NCBI GenBank assembly: GCA_964621265.1 | Contig: CAZULQ010000002.1 | Coordinates: 1 to 64,000, forward strand | DNA length: 64,000 nucleotides | Direction of reading: 5' to 3' | Source of the DNA: Porcipelethomonas sp964621265 | GTDB taxonomy: Bacteria; Bacillota; Clostridia; Oscillospirales; Ruminococcaceae | Shown here: positions 33,421 through 41,007 of the stretch, in pieces | Numbering within the stretch: position 1 is the stretch's first letter | Layout of the letters: each line of letters begins with the position of its first letter | The notes under the pieces: generated by a model | The model's input: the letters and a program-made list of their open reading frames with translations, nothing else | Databases searched by the model: none | What the model was told of the DNA's origin: nothing | Translations under genes and position numbers: made by a program

Positions 33421-33516
33421 GATATAATAAATGCAAAGCATTTATTATATTTCATTTTATGCCCTTGCAGATTCGCAAATTTTAACTTTGCTCCCTGCAT
33501 ATCGGGCGATTATATC
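33421..33516 (+). repeat. Dispersed hairpin repeat, copy B
   Basis: The element begins GATATAATAAATGC, AAA, GCATTTATTATA (a 12-bp palindrome; the C/G pair replaces the A/T-side bases of copy A, so the stem is kept), then TTTATGCCCTTGCAGAT, GCAAA, an extra 20-base insert, ATATCGGGC and TTATAT. Copy A at 23553-23624 has the same order on the other strand. The compensating change in the stem suggests that the RNA or DNA hairpin matters. Confidence 0.65.
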
Positions 33517-33563
33517 AAAAATCTTTGATTTTATGATATAATGAAAAAAATGGAGGAATATTT

Positions 33564-34259
33564 ATGAAAAAGACATTAGTATTCATTCTTACGTTGTCAA
33601 TACTGACAGCCTGCAACGCTGAAGAAAAAACATCTGAAACGGCAAAAGTTAATGAAACGACAGAAGCTGCGACTGAAATGGTAACTGTTGATGCAATAGA
33701 TACAGAAGAAATATCAGGCGGCACACATTGCATTGATTGTAAGTATTATAATCACATTGTATCAAGAGATTTCATAACTATTGATAGTTTTTCATCTTAT
33801 TTGGGTTCGGAGCAAATGAACGAAGAATTTGCGACTTGGTCTCACTATAACGAACCACTTCCATCAGGCTATGACGGATTAACACCTTGTATTCCGAAAT
33901 ATGATGAAAATAAATATAGATTGAATTTTATAAGGCTTGACCAAAGCGAATATAGCTATATTTTTGACAATCTTGCCACTGATGATATACTTGTAGTTAC
34001 CGTTATTTTTAAAACAAATTTTCATACATTTGAAGAAATGGACAAGGCTTTAGATGATTACTATTTATCTGAACCGAGAAATTTAGAGACTACAAACTGG
34101 GGCGATACTCCTGCGTTAATCAAAGTTGTACAAAATTATCCAAAAAAAATATACTCCATAGCTTCAATGATAGATGAAAACAACTGTGTTCACATATGTG
34201 AAGGTGGATTTACCCCCGAAGAACTGACAGAAATTCTTAACGATTTCACTTTTGAATAA
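33564..34259 (+). CDS. Lipoprotein of unknown function, first of a tandem pair
   Basis: A 231-residue lipoprotein: signal MKKTLVFILTLSI, then lipobox LTAC with Cys at 17, then a Thr/Glu-rich linker to about residue 50. The mature domain has no family I recognise and contains four more cysteines. A TATAAT at 33537-33542 and GGAGG give it a very short leader directly after the dispersed repeat. The first 31 residues are almost identical to those of the next gene, whereas the rest has diverged strongly. Confidence 0.75.
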   Translation: MKKTLVFILTLSILTACNAEEKTSETAKVNETTEAATEMVTVDAIDTEEISGGTHCIDCKYYNHIVSRDFITIDSFSSYLGSEQMNEEFATWSHYNEPLPSGYDGLTPCIPKYDENKYRLNFIRLDQSEYSYIFDNLATDDILVVTVIFKTNFHTFEEMDKALDDYYLSEPRNLETTNWGDTPALIKVVQNYPKKIYSIASMIDENNCVHICEGGFTPEELTEILNDFTFE

Positions 34260-34272
34260 AGGAGGTATCACT

Positions 34273-35007
34273 ATGAAAAAGACATTAGTATTCATTCTTG
34301 CGTTATCAGTGCTGACAGCCTGCAACGCTGAAGAAAAAACATCTGAAACGGCAAAGGTTAATGAACCAACAGCAATTGTGACAGAAACTCCAACCGAGGC
34401 TGTAACAGAAGCACCTGTTGAAGCTGTCAAGTCATATGACGATTATATTTGTATTCTCGAAGATGACTCACAGTATTTTAACAGCTTAAGTGAATTTGAA
34501 AGCTATATGCAGTCAGGAAAAATGAGCGAGGATTATGATAATTTTCATTACCCTGACGGTACAACTGTAACGTTCGACCATGTAAAGCCGTTTATTCCTG
34601 TATTTGATGAAAACAAATATGAAATCATTCAAATTCATTTAGACAACACTCAGTATTGGTATCGGTTCAGAAATATCGAAACAGACGAACGATTTTCTGC
34701 AAGAGTTAGTTTTAATTCATACTATCACACACTTGAAGAATTATCTGAATTTCTTGGGGTCAAAATGGAGCTTGAACCGGACAGAACCACAACAGTATGG
34801 AATGGCACTCCCGCAATTTTTGAAAGGATTACGGAAAGATATCCCCAAATCACACATGAAATATATGTAATGCTTGACGAAGATAACTATCTTCATTTCA
34901 GGGGCGGAGATACTGCCGAGAAAATCAAAACAGCAATTGAAGAAATAACATTCAAGGCTATTCCGTCAGCAGAAGAATTACAGCAACAATCGCAGATGGA
35001 AAGTTAA
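34273..35007 (+). CDS. Lipoprotein of unknown function, second of a tandem pair
   Basis: A 244-residue paralogue of the preceding lipoprotein. The signal, lipobox (LTAC) and first 15 mature residues are nearly identical at DNA level. A Thr/Glu/Val-rich linker (repeated TEA and EAP) and a different body follow. Shared marks in the bodies are a YDDY or YYNH start, a PxIPxxDENKY segment (PCIPKYDENKY and PFIPVFDENKY) and WGDTPA/WNGTPA, so the whole genes are paralogous. AAGGAGG precedes the ATG at 34273, 13 bases after the first gene's stop. The pair is one operon ending in a hairpin. Confidence 0.75.
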   Translation: MKKTLVFILALSVLTACNAEEKTSETAKVNEPTAIVTETPTEAVTEAPVEAVKSYDDYICILEDDSQYFNSLSEFESYMQSGKMSEDYDNFHYPDGTTVTFDHVKPFIPVFDENKYEIIQIHLDNTQYWYRFRNIETDERFSARVSFNSYYHTLEELSEFLGVKMELEPDRTTTVWNGTPAIFERITERYPQITHEIYVMLDEDNYLHFRGGDTAEKIKTAIEEITFKAIPSAEELQQQSQMES

Positions 35008-35013
35008 ATAAAA

Positions 35014-35043
35014 CAAAAGGACGGGTTTTCACTCGTCCTTTTG
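35014..35043 (+). terminator. Terminator of the tandem lipoprotein operon
   Basis: A CAAAAGGACG stem with CGTCCTTTTG, ten bases after the stop. Confidence 0.85.
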
Positions 35044-35131
35044 TGCGTGACCGCACAGGACAAACGCTCTCTTATCATTATAAATATCAGATGATAAGGC
35101 ACGACCATAAAAATCTAATATAATAATTCAT

Positions 35132-35243
35132 AAAAAAAGAGAGCTATGCAAAAAACGAGTGCATAGCCTTTGAAAAGATAAAGATATAGAGGGGGAATTA
35201 AGGATCAGTTTTTAAAGAACTTTAGTAGCTCTTCCTTATCCAT
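35132..35243 (-). ncRNA. Candidate small RNA (about 110 nt) with C-rich segment
   Basis: On the minus strand a promoter at 35282-35250 predicts a start near 35243. The transcript would end at a strong terminator: GGCTATGCA (35168-35160), a 9-base loop, TGCATAGCT (35150-35142), CTC and seven T. Between them lies an unpaired-looking AATTCCCCCTCTAT stretch, which is complementary to G-rich ribosome sites, as in C-rich-seed sRNAs of Gram-positives. The predicted start is also the A of an ATG that opens a 12-codon frame (MDKEELLKFFKN), so a leaderless micropeptide is possible. It stands downstream of, and separate from, the GT39 gene. Confidence 0.5.
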
Positions 35244-35249
35244 GTTTAG

Positions 35250-35282
35250 ATTATATCAGACCTTTCTTAAAATAATCTTAAA
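35250..35282 (-). promoter_or_regulatory. Promoter with OmpR-type direct repeats for the small RNA
   Basis: On the minus strand TTTAAGA (35282-35276), four bases, TTTAAGA (35271-35265), nine bases and TATAAT (35255-35250). No -35 hexamer is present; the repeats occupy its place, as in promoters activated by PhoB/OmpR-family regulators. The spacing is identical to that of the two operators at 47.9 kb. Confidence 0.5.
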
Positions 35283-35305
35283 GTAAAAATTATTTTTCGG
35301 GGAAT

Positions 35306-36952
35306 TTATTTTTCTTCATTTTCAGTCTGATTTATCTCGTTCCCCTCATTGATTCTGAGTGTCTTTTTTCTCTTAATAAGTCCGCTTAAGGTTTCGGAAA
35401 GCGCATAAAGACCATATGCCGCAAGCGGTACAAAAAGAATGAAGTAAATAAGGTTATACTGCGGCATCGCCTCAAACAACAGATGGTAAAGAAAGCCGCC
35501 GAGAGTAACAAGCGGTATTGCGGCGCAGTAGATGCTATGACGTTTTTCCTTGCGGATTATGATGAATACTATTCCAGAAAGCGCAAACACAAACGCAATC
35601 GACTGATAGACATCTGCGTAATTTTCCGTCATGATTCCAGCAGAACCGTAATACATGCTCTGAATAAAATCATTCGGCGCCTCAGTTCGTGTACTGCACA
35701 CCCATATTGACATATACATAGGGTCGTTCCACTGGCTCATGGTCTTGCCCCAGAAAAATTTACCGCAGTACGACGGATTATCCGCAAATTCACCGATTCT
35801 GTTTTTTATATTCTCAAAGCCCTTTTCAGCCGCAATATCAGGGTCCATACCGCTGTCATAGAACGCCCCGACTGTCCTGTCCGCCATATACCAGCCAGGT
35901 CGGTCGGGATTTTCGCTTTCATTGAGCCCCATATCAAGCCACAGAATTTTCGGAATACCCTCACCGAAATTCACGTCTGCACGCATTTCATAGCTTGTTA
36001 TTACAAGCGAATTCAGACTTACACCAAGTGCCGCAGACATGATAATTGCCGCAAGACTTCTGACGTCACAATTTTTTAAAAGGTCGAGTAGCAGAAGCAG
36101 GCATATTGCAACAAGAACAATAAGGCTGTTTGTTTTCAGAACCGTTCCTATGCCTATAAAAACCGCTGTGAGCGGTACAAAAACAACCTTACGTTTTTTT
36201 ATCCACAGGCATGTGAACACCACAGCCCAGATTGAAAATGCAAAGCCTGTCAGGTTTCCGTAATGAAACGTCGAAAAGAGAATCGGCGGCAGACAACCGA
36301 ACAGTAAAAGCGTTGTGAGATTTACAACCTCACGTCTGCCGAACGCAAGCTTTACTATTACAAGAATTGCCGCATATATTGCCGCAACCGAAAGCACATT
36401 TATTATCTGGAGCGCAAAATAGGTGTTTGCACCGAATATATAGTATGTCAGCTCGCATAAAAGCGTATAGCCAAGCTGGAAGGGATAAAGATAAAAGTAA
36501 TTGTATGCGTTTTCATCGTATATTAACTGGGAAAAATCGCCTTTTGCAATTGACTCCGCCGCAGTAACAATAAAATATGAATCGTGTGCGGGAGTACATT
36601 TTGTAAGCACATTCCAGACAAACCCGACAATGATTACGTACATCAGAAGCGCAGTACCGAAAATTGTCGGATTGATTTTTGTCAATAGCCTTCTCAGAAA
36701 AAACACTCCGCACAAAAGCAAAAGCACAATTGCGGATATGTTTATCAATATATTGTCATCATGATAGTATATCGCTGAAGGGTCGGCTTCCTCGTTTCGC
36801 ATTACGGTCGTATAAAGCAGACTCTGCACACACAGGATTACGGATATCAGAAGCAGAAAAGCAAGTATAACCCAGTGACCCGCACGGGCGATACCGACGC
36901 TGATTTTTTCTGCCTTTTCAGACAATGAAGCAGTTTTATTTTCAGGCAACAC
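35306..36952 (-). CDS. Polytopic membrane glycosyltransferase, GT39-like
   Basis: A 548-residue membrane protein with about 11-12 helices. A long first loop contains NEEADPSAIYYHDDN. Later loops have CTPAHDSYFIVTAAESIAKGDF, a likely acidic catalytic region of the GT-C superfamily. Proteins of this type (ArnT/PMT-like, GT39 or EpsG-like) transfer sugars from lipid carriers to proteins or glycans on the outer face. The specific donor and acceptor cannot be read from sequence. The start is GTG at 36952 behind AAAGGG. A perfect promoter lies upstream. The tail (after 520) is charged and cytoplasmic. Confidence 0.7.
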   Translation of the reverse strand: MLPENKTASLSEKAEKISVGIARAGHWVILAFLLLISVILCVQSLLYTTVMRNEEADPSAIYYHDDNILINISAIVLLLLCGVFFLRRLLTKINPTIFGTALLMYVIIVGFVWNVLTKCTPAHDSYFIVTAAESIAKGDFSQLIYDENAYNYFYLYPFQLGYTLLCELTYYIFGANTYFALQIINVLSVAAIYAAILVIVKLAFGRREVVNLTTLLLFGCLPPILFSTFHYGNLTGFAFSIWAVVFTCLWIKKRKVVFVPLTAVFIGIGTVLKTNSLIVLVAICLLLLLDLLKNCDVRSLAAIIMSAALGVSLNSLVITSYEMRADVNFGEGIPKILWLDMGLNESENPDRPGWYMADRTVGAFYDSGMDPDIAAEKGFENIKNRIGEFADNPSYCGKFFWGKTMSQWNDPMYMSIWVCSTRTEAPNDFIQSMYYGSAGIMTENYADVYQSIAFVFALSGIVFIIIRKEKRHSIYCAAIPLVTLGGFLYHLLFEAMPQYNLIYFILFVPLAAYGLYALSETLSGLIKRKKTLRINEGNEINQTENEEK

Positions 36953-36985
36953 ACATCACCCTTTCCTATAAAATAAACCTTTTTT

Positions 36986-37014
36986 ATTATAGGACTATTT
37001 TACATAACTGTCAA
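36986..37014 (-). promoter_or_regulatory. Perfect consensus sigma-A promoter of the GT39-like gene
   Basis: On the minus strand TTGACA (37014-37009), a 17-bp spacer and TATAAT (36991-36986). Confidence 0.8.
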
Positions 37015-37077
37015 TAGCTGGGTGACAAAAAGACAAATAATACCTGTTATTTTGTTGTGCGTTTCCTCAAAAAACAC

Positions 37078-37106
37078 TTGACATAAATCGTAAAATTTGG
37101 TATAAT
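37078..37106 (+). promoter_or_regulatory. Perfect consensus sigma-A promoter of the Fur-family gene
   Basis: TTGACA (37078-37083), a 17-bp spacer and TATAAT (37101-37106). A second TATAAT follows after AGCAA. The AT-rich repeat over the start could hold a Fur/PerR box, but no clear 7-1-7 dyad is visible. Confidence 0.8.
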
Positions 37107-37146
37107 AGCAATATAATGAGATTGATGATTCAAGGATTTGTTGATT

Positions 37147-37521
37147 ATGAGATATTCCAGACAGCGTGAACTTATTTTAAACGCCGTTTTGCGCAATCGT
37201 ATTCATCCGACCGCTGAAATGGTTTACAATCTTATCAAAGATGAATGTCCTGATTTAAGTCTTGGTACTGTTTACAGGAATTTAAATTATCTTGCTCAGA
37301 ATAATATGCTTAAAAAAATAAATGTCCCTGACGGGAGCGACCGTTTTGACGGCACTCTTTTACGCCATCAGCATCTTGTCTGCAGAAAGTGCGGAAAAGT
37401 ACAGGACGTCGGAATAGATGAGCTTCTCACAATTAAAAGCAGTATTATGAAACACAAGAGCTTTGACATTGATATTGATTCTCTTGTTTTCGAAGGTATC
37501 TGCGGTGAATGTGCAGAATGA
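37147..37521 (+). CDS. Fur-family metal- or peroxide-responsive regulator (PerR-like)
   Basis: A 124-residue winged-helix repressor. RYSRQRELILNAVLRNRIHPTAEMVYNLIKDECPDLSLGTVYRNLNYL is the DNA-binding half. HQHLVCRKCGKVQDV with a second Cys pair at CGEC forms the structural zinc site. The DRFDG segment contains the ligand region of PerR-type proteins. The length is short for Fur (about 140-150), which favours PerR. Which metal it senses is not certain. The start at 37147 (ATG) is ten bases behind AAGGA; a TTG at 37138 is too close. It is monocistronic. Confidence 0.85.
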   Translation: MRYSRQRELILNAVLRNRIHPTAEMVYNLIKDECPDLSLGTVYRNLNYLAQNNMLKKINVPDGSDRFDGTLLRHQHLVCRKCGKVQDVGIDELLTIKSSIMKHKSFDIDIDSLVFEGICGECAE

Positions 37522-37590
37522 TAATTATGCAATATTACAGATACTTGTAAGTATCTTCATTGTTCTTTTCTTTCTCTATACCACATTTAC

Positions 37591-37620
37591 AAAAAAGTAC
37601 CTGAAAAAGGTACTTTTTTG
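37591..37620 (+). terminator. Terminator of the Fur-family gene
   Basis: A perfect 12-bp stem, AAAAAAGTACCT with AGGTACTTTTTT. It ends six bases before the ribosome site of the next gene. Confidence 0.85.
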
Positions 37621-37638
37621 TTTTTAAAGGATTTGCAG

Positions 37639-39270
37639 ATGAATATAAAAAGCGTCATAAACAAACTCGCTGAAGCATTCGGCGAAAGCATTTACATCAG
37701 AAAATACAAGCGTGGAATCCGCAGAAATACTGTTTTCTGCGACAGGCAGGGAATAGAAATCCCGAGCATGTTAAAAACAGTCAGAAAGCCATACAATGCA
37801 GAATACATTCTGACAGACAAGCCTCTCCCCGACCGTTTCATAAAAAAACAGGGGCAAAAAATTGCGGTTGTATGCAATTTTGCCCACAATGAATTTTTCG
37901 GGAGATTTCAGCGCACCATGCTGATGTCTGACTTTCTTCTGTGCGGAGAAAATGCTGATATTTCTGATATCATGAGGGAATTTGAAATTGACGGTATTTA
38001 TGATGGCTGTGCAGTGGGACACTTTGACAAGCGCATACTCTGTGATATCTTAAACGGGAAATTTTCTTCGCATAAAAGCCATCACAGCAAAAAGCGTGTA
38101 CTGCTTTACTCGGGTTCGCTTGCACAGAACGGGCTTACAGCTTCGCTTTTAAATCTTCTGTCGAATCTTGAAAATGACTGCGAATATATGATTACCTATC
38201 GTGAAAACTCGCTTAAGGGCAGTCCCGAAAGGCTTGAAAAAATCCCGCATAATTTCAGGAAAATCCCTGTTTCTGGCGGATTTATAATGTCGGTTTCGGA
38301 ACTTTTATGCTATATACTCTATTTTAAACTTGATTTTTCGGGGGGCTTAATAAAAAAGCGTATCGACAGACTTTTCAAAAGAGAGTGGTCACGTCTTTAC
38401 GGCGCACTTTCTGTCGATACTGCTGTGCAGTTTACAGGGTATGAATACGGAGTGATAAAGCTTTTTGAAAGCTTTGACGGAAACAGAATTATTTTCGTGC
38501 ACAATGATATGGTGCAGGAAATAAAACAGCGCCACAATCAGCATCTTCTTACCCTCAGACAGGCATACAGAAATTACAACACAGTTGCACTTGTGACCGA
38601 GGATATGAGAGTGCCGACGCTCGAAATCTGCGGTACGCAGGATAATTTCAGAATTGTGCCGAATTGCCATGACTACAAAACCGTACTTCATAAATCGACT
38701 CTTCCTATGGAATTTCAGCCCGAAACGGAATGCAACATATCGTTTGGCGAGCTTGAAAAAATAATGAAGTCAGACCGTGAAAAGTTCATAACAATCGGCA
38801 GATTTTCCGCTGAAAAGGCTCACATGCGGCTTATTGACGCTTTCGGTGATTACTGCCGTAAATTTCCCGAAAAGGAAACCGTCTTAATAATAATCGGCGG
38901 AAGAGGCGTGCTTTATGATAAAACTGTGGAGTATGCGGAAAAATCGGGACTGCCTGTAATTTTGATACGTTCAATGGAAAACCCGATGCCGATTCTGAAG
39001 CAGTGCAGTCTTTTTATGCTGCCGTCGGAATACGAGGGGCTTGGACTTGTAATGCTTGAGGCAGACACACTCGGTGTGCCTGTTTTCGCAACAGACGTTC
39101 CGGGGCCGGGGTGTTTTCTCCGTGAATACGGCGGACATCTTGCAAAAAACAGTCGTGAAGGCATTTTTGACGCAATGTGTCTTTTTGAAAAGGGCGGAAT
39201 AAAACCTATGAACATCGACTTTGAAAGCTATAACAGATATGCAGTAACATGCTTTAAAAATATATTATGA
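37639..39270 (+). CDS. GT4-family glycosyltransferase with unusual N-terminal half
   Basis: The C-terminal half (about 365-540) is a GT-B fold: ITIGRFSAEKAHMRLIDAF, VLIIIGGRG, and LFMLPSEYEGLGLVMLEADTLGVPVFATDVPGPG with the nucleotide-sugar-binding EX7E pattern. The first 360 residues contain a conserved-looking RFQRTMLMSDFLLCGEN region and the acceptor-side Rossmann domain (KRVLLYSGSLAQNGLTASLLNLL); their identity is not clear. No signal peptide is present. I start it at ATG 37639, eight bases after AAAGG. The next gene begins ten bases after its stop, so it heads an operon with the dockerin-CAP and coaX genes. A role in surface polymer or glycoprotein synthesis is likely. Confidence 0.75.
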   Translation: MNIKSVINKLAEAFGESIYIRKYKRGIRRNTVFCDRQGIEIPSMLKTVRKPYNAEYILTDKPLPDRFIKKQGQKIAVVCNFAHNEFFGRFQRTMLMSDFLLCGENADISDIMREFEIDGIYDGCAVGHFDKRILCDILNGKFSSHKSHHSKKRVLLYSGSLAQNGLTASLLNLLSNLENDCEYMITYRENSLKGSPERLEKIPHNFRKIPVSGGFIMSVSELLCYILYFKLDFSGGLIKKRIDRLFKREWSRLYGALSVDTAVQFTGYEYGVIKLFESFDGNRIIFVHNDMVQEIKQRHNQHLLTLRQAYRNYNTVALVTEDMRVPTLEICGTQDNFRIVPNCHDYKTVLHKSTLPMEFQPETECNISFGELEKIMKSDREKFITIGRFSAEKAHMRLIDAFGDYCRKFPEKETVLIIIGGRGVLYDKTVEYAEKSGLPVILIRSMENPMPILKQCSLFMLPSEYEGLGLVMLEADTLGVPVFATDVPGPGCFLREYGGHLAKNSREGIFDAMCLFEKGGIKPMNIDFESYNRYAVTCFKNIL

Positions 39271-39280
39271 GGTGACAGCA

Positions 39281-40198
39281 ATGAAAAAAATTATAAAATC
39301 AATTCTCGCATCATCCCTTGCACTTATGACACTTTTTAATTCTGCCGCATTCGGTGTGTCAGCAGAGTTTTCCGAACAGGGCAAGCACTGGTACTATTCC
39401 GATGACCAGAGCTTTAAATACTGGGGACTTACTGATGTTGATGATTACGGCATACCGCTCAGCTCGGAGGTTCAGAGCAACATCACTTTTGACGGCACTC
39501 CGAAAAGTACATACAAAGAGGGCGTTACAGACTATACAATAGTTGCAAGCGTGTATACTGTTCCGACACCTGTAAACGTTAAAATTGCGCTCAGAGGCGA
39601 TGCGGATTACGACTCTGACGCCGACCTCTATGACGCAATATTTGTTGCGGGAACTTTTATCGGTACGCAGGAATTTGAAGACGAATTCCATGAATTTACA
39701 TGTGACTATGACCTTGACGGACAAATCACTCTCTATGATGTAATCGAGCTTTGCAAGATAATCATGCAGGATACAATTTCAACTCAGATTACAGATGAAA
39801 AGCTCAGACTTGAATATGTAACGGAAGTTTGCCGTCTTGTAAACGTTGAAAGAGCAAAGTACGGCCTTTCAGCACTCACCCTTGATGAGAGACTGTGTAA
39901 AGCGGCTCAGGTAAGAGCGGTGGAATGCGGTGAAATGGACGATATCGACCACACAAGACCAGACGGCTCTTCATGCTTTACCGTTTTACAGGAAATGAAC
40001 ATCGACTATTTCTACACAGGCGAAAACCTTGCCGCAGGATATCAGACACCTGCCGCTGTTGTAAACGGCTGGATGAATTCTGAAGGACACAGAGAAAACA
40101 TTCTTGATGAATACTACACAAAAATCGGTATAGGCTATTACCACGTTGACGGAACATACTATCAGAATTTCTGGTCACAGTTCTTTATCCAGGACTAA
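39281..40198 (+). CDS. Secreted protein with internal dockerin and C-terminal CAP (SCP/PR1) domain
   Basis: A signal peptide (about 1-28, ending VSA) leads to a 75-residue N-terminal region (EQGKHWYYSDDQSFKYWG). A dockerin lies in the middle (about 102-165) with calcium loops GDADYDSDADLYDAIFVA and CDYDLDGQITLYDVIELC. The C-terminal CAP domain (about 178-305) has LVNVERAKYGLSALTLDERL, DDIDHTRPDG, TGENLAAGY, VVNGWMNSEGHRENIL and IGIGYYHVDGTYYQNFWSQ, the family's canonical blocks. CAP proteins bind lipids or act as putative peptidases or adhesins. Its dockerin resembles those of the LRR proteins at 14-16 kb. The start at 39281 follows GAGGTGA. Confidence 0.9.
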   Translation: MKKIIKSILASSLALMTLFNSAAFGVSAEFSEQGKHWYYSDDQSFKYWGLTDVDDYGIPLSSEVQSNITFDGTPKSTYKEGVTDYTIVASVYTVPTPVNVKIALRGDADYDSDADLYDAIFVAGTFIGTQEFEDEFHEFTCDYDLDGQITLYDVIELCKIIMQDTISTQITDEKLRLEYVTEVCRLVNVERAKYGLSALTLDERLCKAAQVRAVECGEMDDIDHTRPDGSSCFTVLQEMNIDYFYTGENLAAGYQTPAAVVNGWMNSEGHRENILDEYYTKIGIGYYHVDGTYYQNFWSQFFIQD

Positions 40199-40213
40199 GC
40201 TTCGGAGATTAAT

Positions 40214-40978
40214 ATGATACTGACTTTGGAAATCGGAAACACGAATATAATTGTGGGGCTCAGCGACGGTGAAAAAATGCTTTTCACAGAACCGCTTCTG
40301 ACCCACATACGCAGTACTGCACTTGAATATGCAATTGCTTTCAAGAGCATTCTTGAGCTTTATAAAATTTCAGCAGACAGGATTGAAGGTGCGATAATCG
40401 CATCAGTTGTACCGTCGGAAACACCCGTTGTAAAGCAGGCACTCGAAAAAATCATTACGGGAAAGGTGATGGTTGTAGGGCCGGGAGTGAAAACGGGACT
40501 TAGCATTACAATTGACAATCCTGCACAGCTCGGCGCTGACCTTGTTGCGGGGGCGGTTGCGGGAATAAAGCAATACGGCGCACCGCTTATCATCTTTGAT
40601 ATGGGGACTGCAACAACGGTTTCAGTAATTGACGAAAACAGAAAATATATCGGCGGAATGATTTTAACAGGCGTTGCCACAGCCCTTGAAGCTCTTATAA
40701 GCAAGACCTCACTGCTTCAGCGTGTTGCGCTTGAATCACCGAAAAAGCTTATCGGAAGCAACACTGCCGACTGTATGAAAAGCGGCGCTGTGTTTGGTAC
40801 CGCCGCTTCGATTGACGGCATAATTGACAGGCTTGAAGAGGAAATCGGGCAGAAAACAACTGTCGTTGCAACGGGGATTTCTGCGGAAATAGTAGTCCCC
40901 TGCTGTCGTCATGATATTATCATTGACAATGAGCTGATTATAAAGGGGCTTGTCGGAATTTACAAAAGGAATATATAA
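40214..40978 (+). CDS. coaX: Type III pantothenate kinase
   Basis: The enzyme phosphorylates pantothenate, the first step of coenzyme A synthesis. Unlike type I, it is not inhibited by CoA and needs a monovalent cation. Family marks are LEIGNTNIIVGL at the N-terminus, the substrate loop AQLGADLVAGAVA and the catalytic-Asp motif IIFDMGTATTVSV. MILTGVATALEALISKTSLL follows. The gene lies 15 bases after the dockerin-CAP gene without a promoter between them, so it is probably co-transcribed with it, an odd pairing. Confidence 0.95.
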   Translation: MILTLEIGNTNIIVGLSDGEKMLFTEPLLTHIRSTALEYAIAFKSILELYKISADRIEGAIIASVVPSETPVVKQALEKIITGKVMVVGPGVKTGLSITIDNPAQLGADLVAGAVAGIKQYGAPLIIFDMGTATTVSVIDENRKYIGGMILTGVATALEALISKTSLLQRVALESPKKLIGSNTADCMKSGAVFGTAASIDGIIDRLEEEIGQKTTVVATGISAEIVVPCCRHDIIIDNELIIKGLVGIYKRNI

Positions 40979-41006
40979 AAAGGGCGGTTTATAACCGCCC
41001 TTTCAT
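40979..41006. terminator. Bidirectional terminator after coaX
   Basis: An 11-bp stem, AAAGGGCGGTT with AACCGCCCTTT and a TAT loop, lies between the convergent coaX and ABC-2 operons. Confidence 0.9.
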
Positions 41007-41007
41007 T

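Noticed and set aside
35205..35243. 12-codon peptide as a firm coding sequence
   Set aside because: It would need a leaderless start exactly at the predicted first base, and no ribosome site is available. I kept it only as an alternative reading of the small RNA unit.
37084..37125. PerR/Fur box over the Fur-family promoter
   Set aside because: The AT-rich TATAAT repeats give only a partial, directly repeated match and not the required 7-1-7 dyad.
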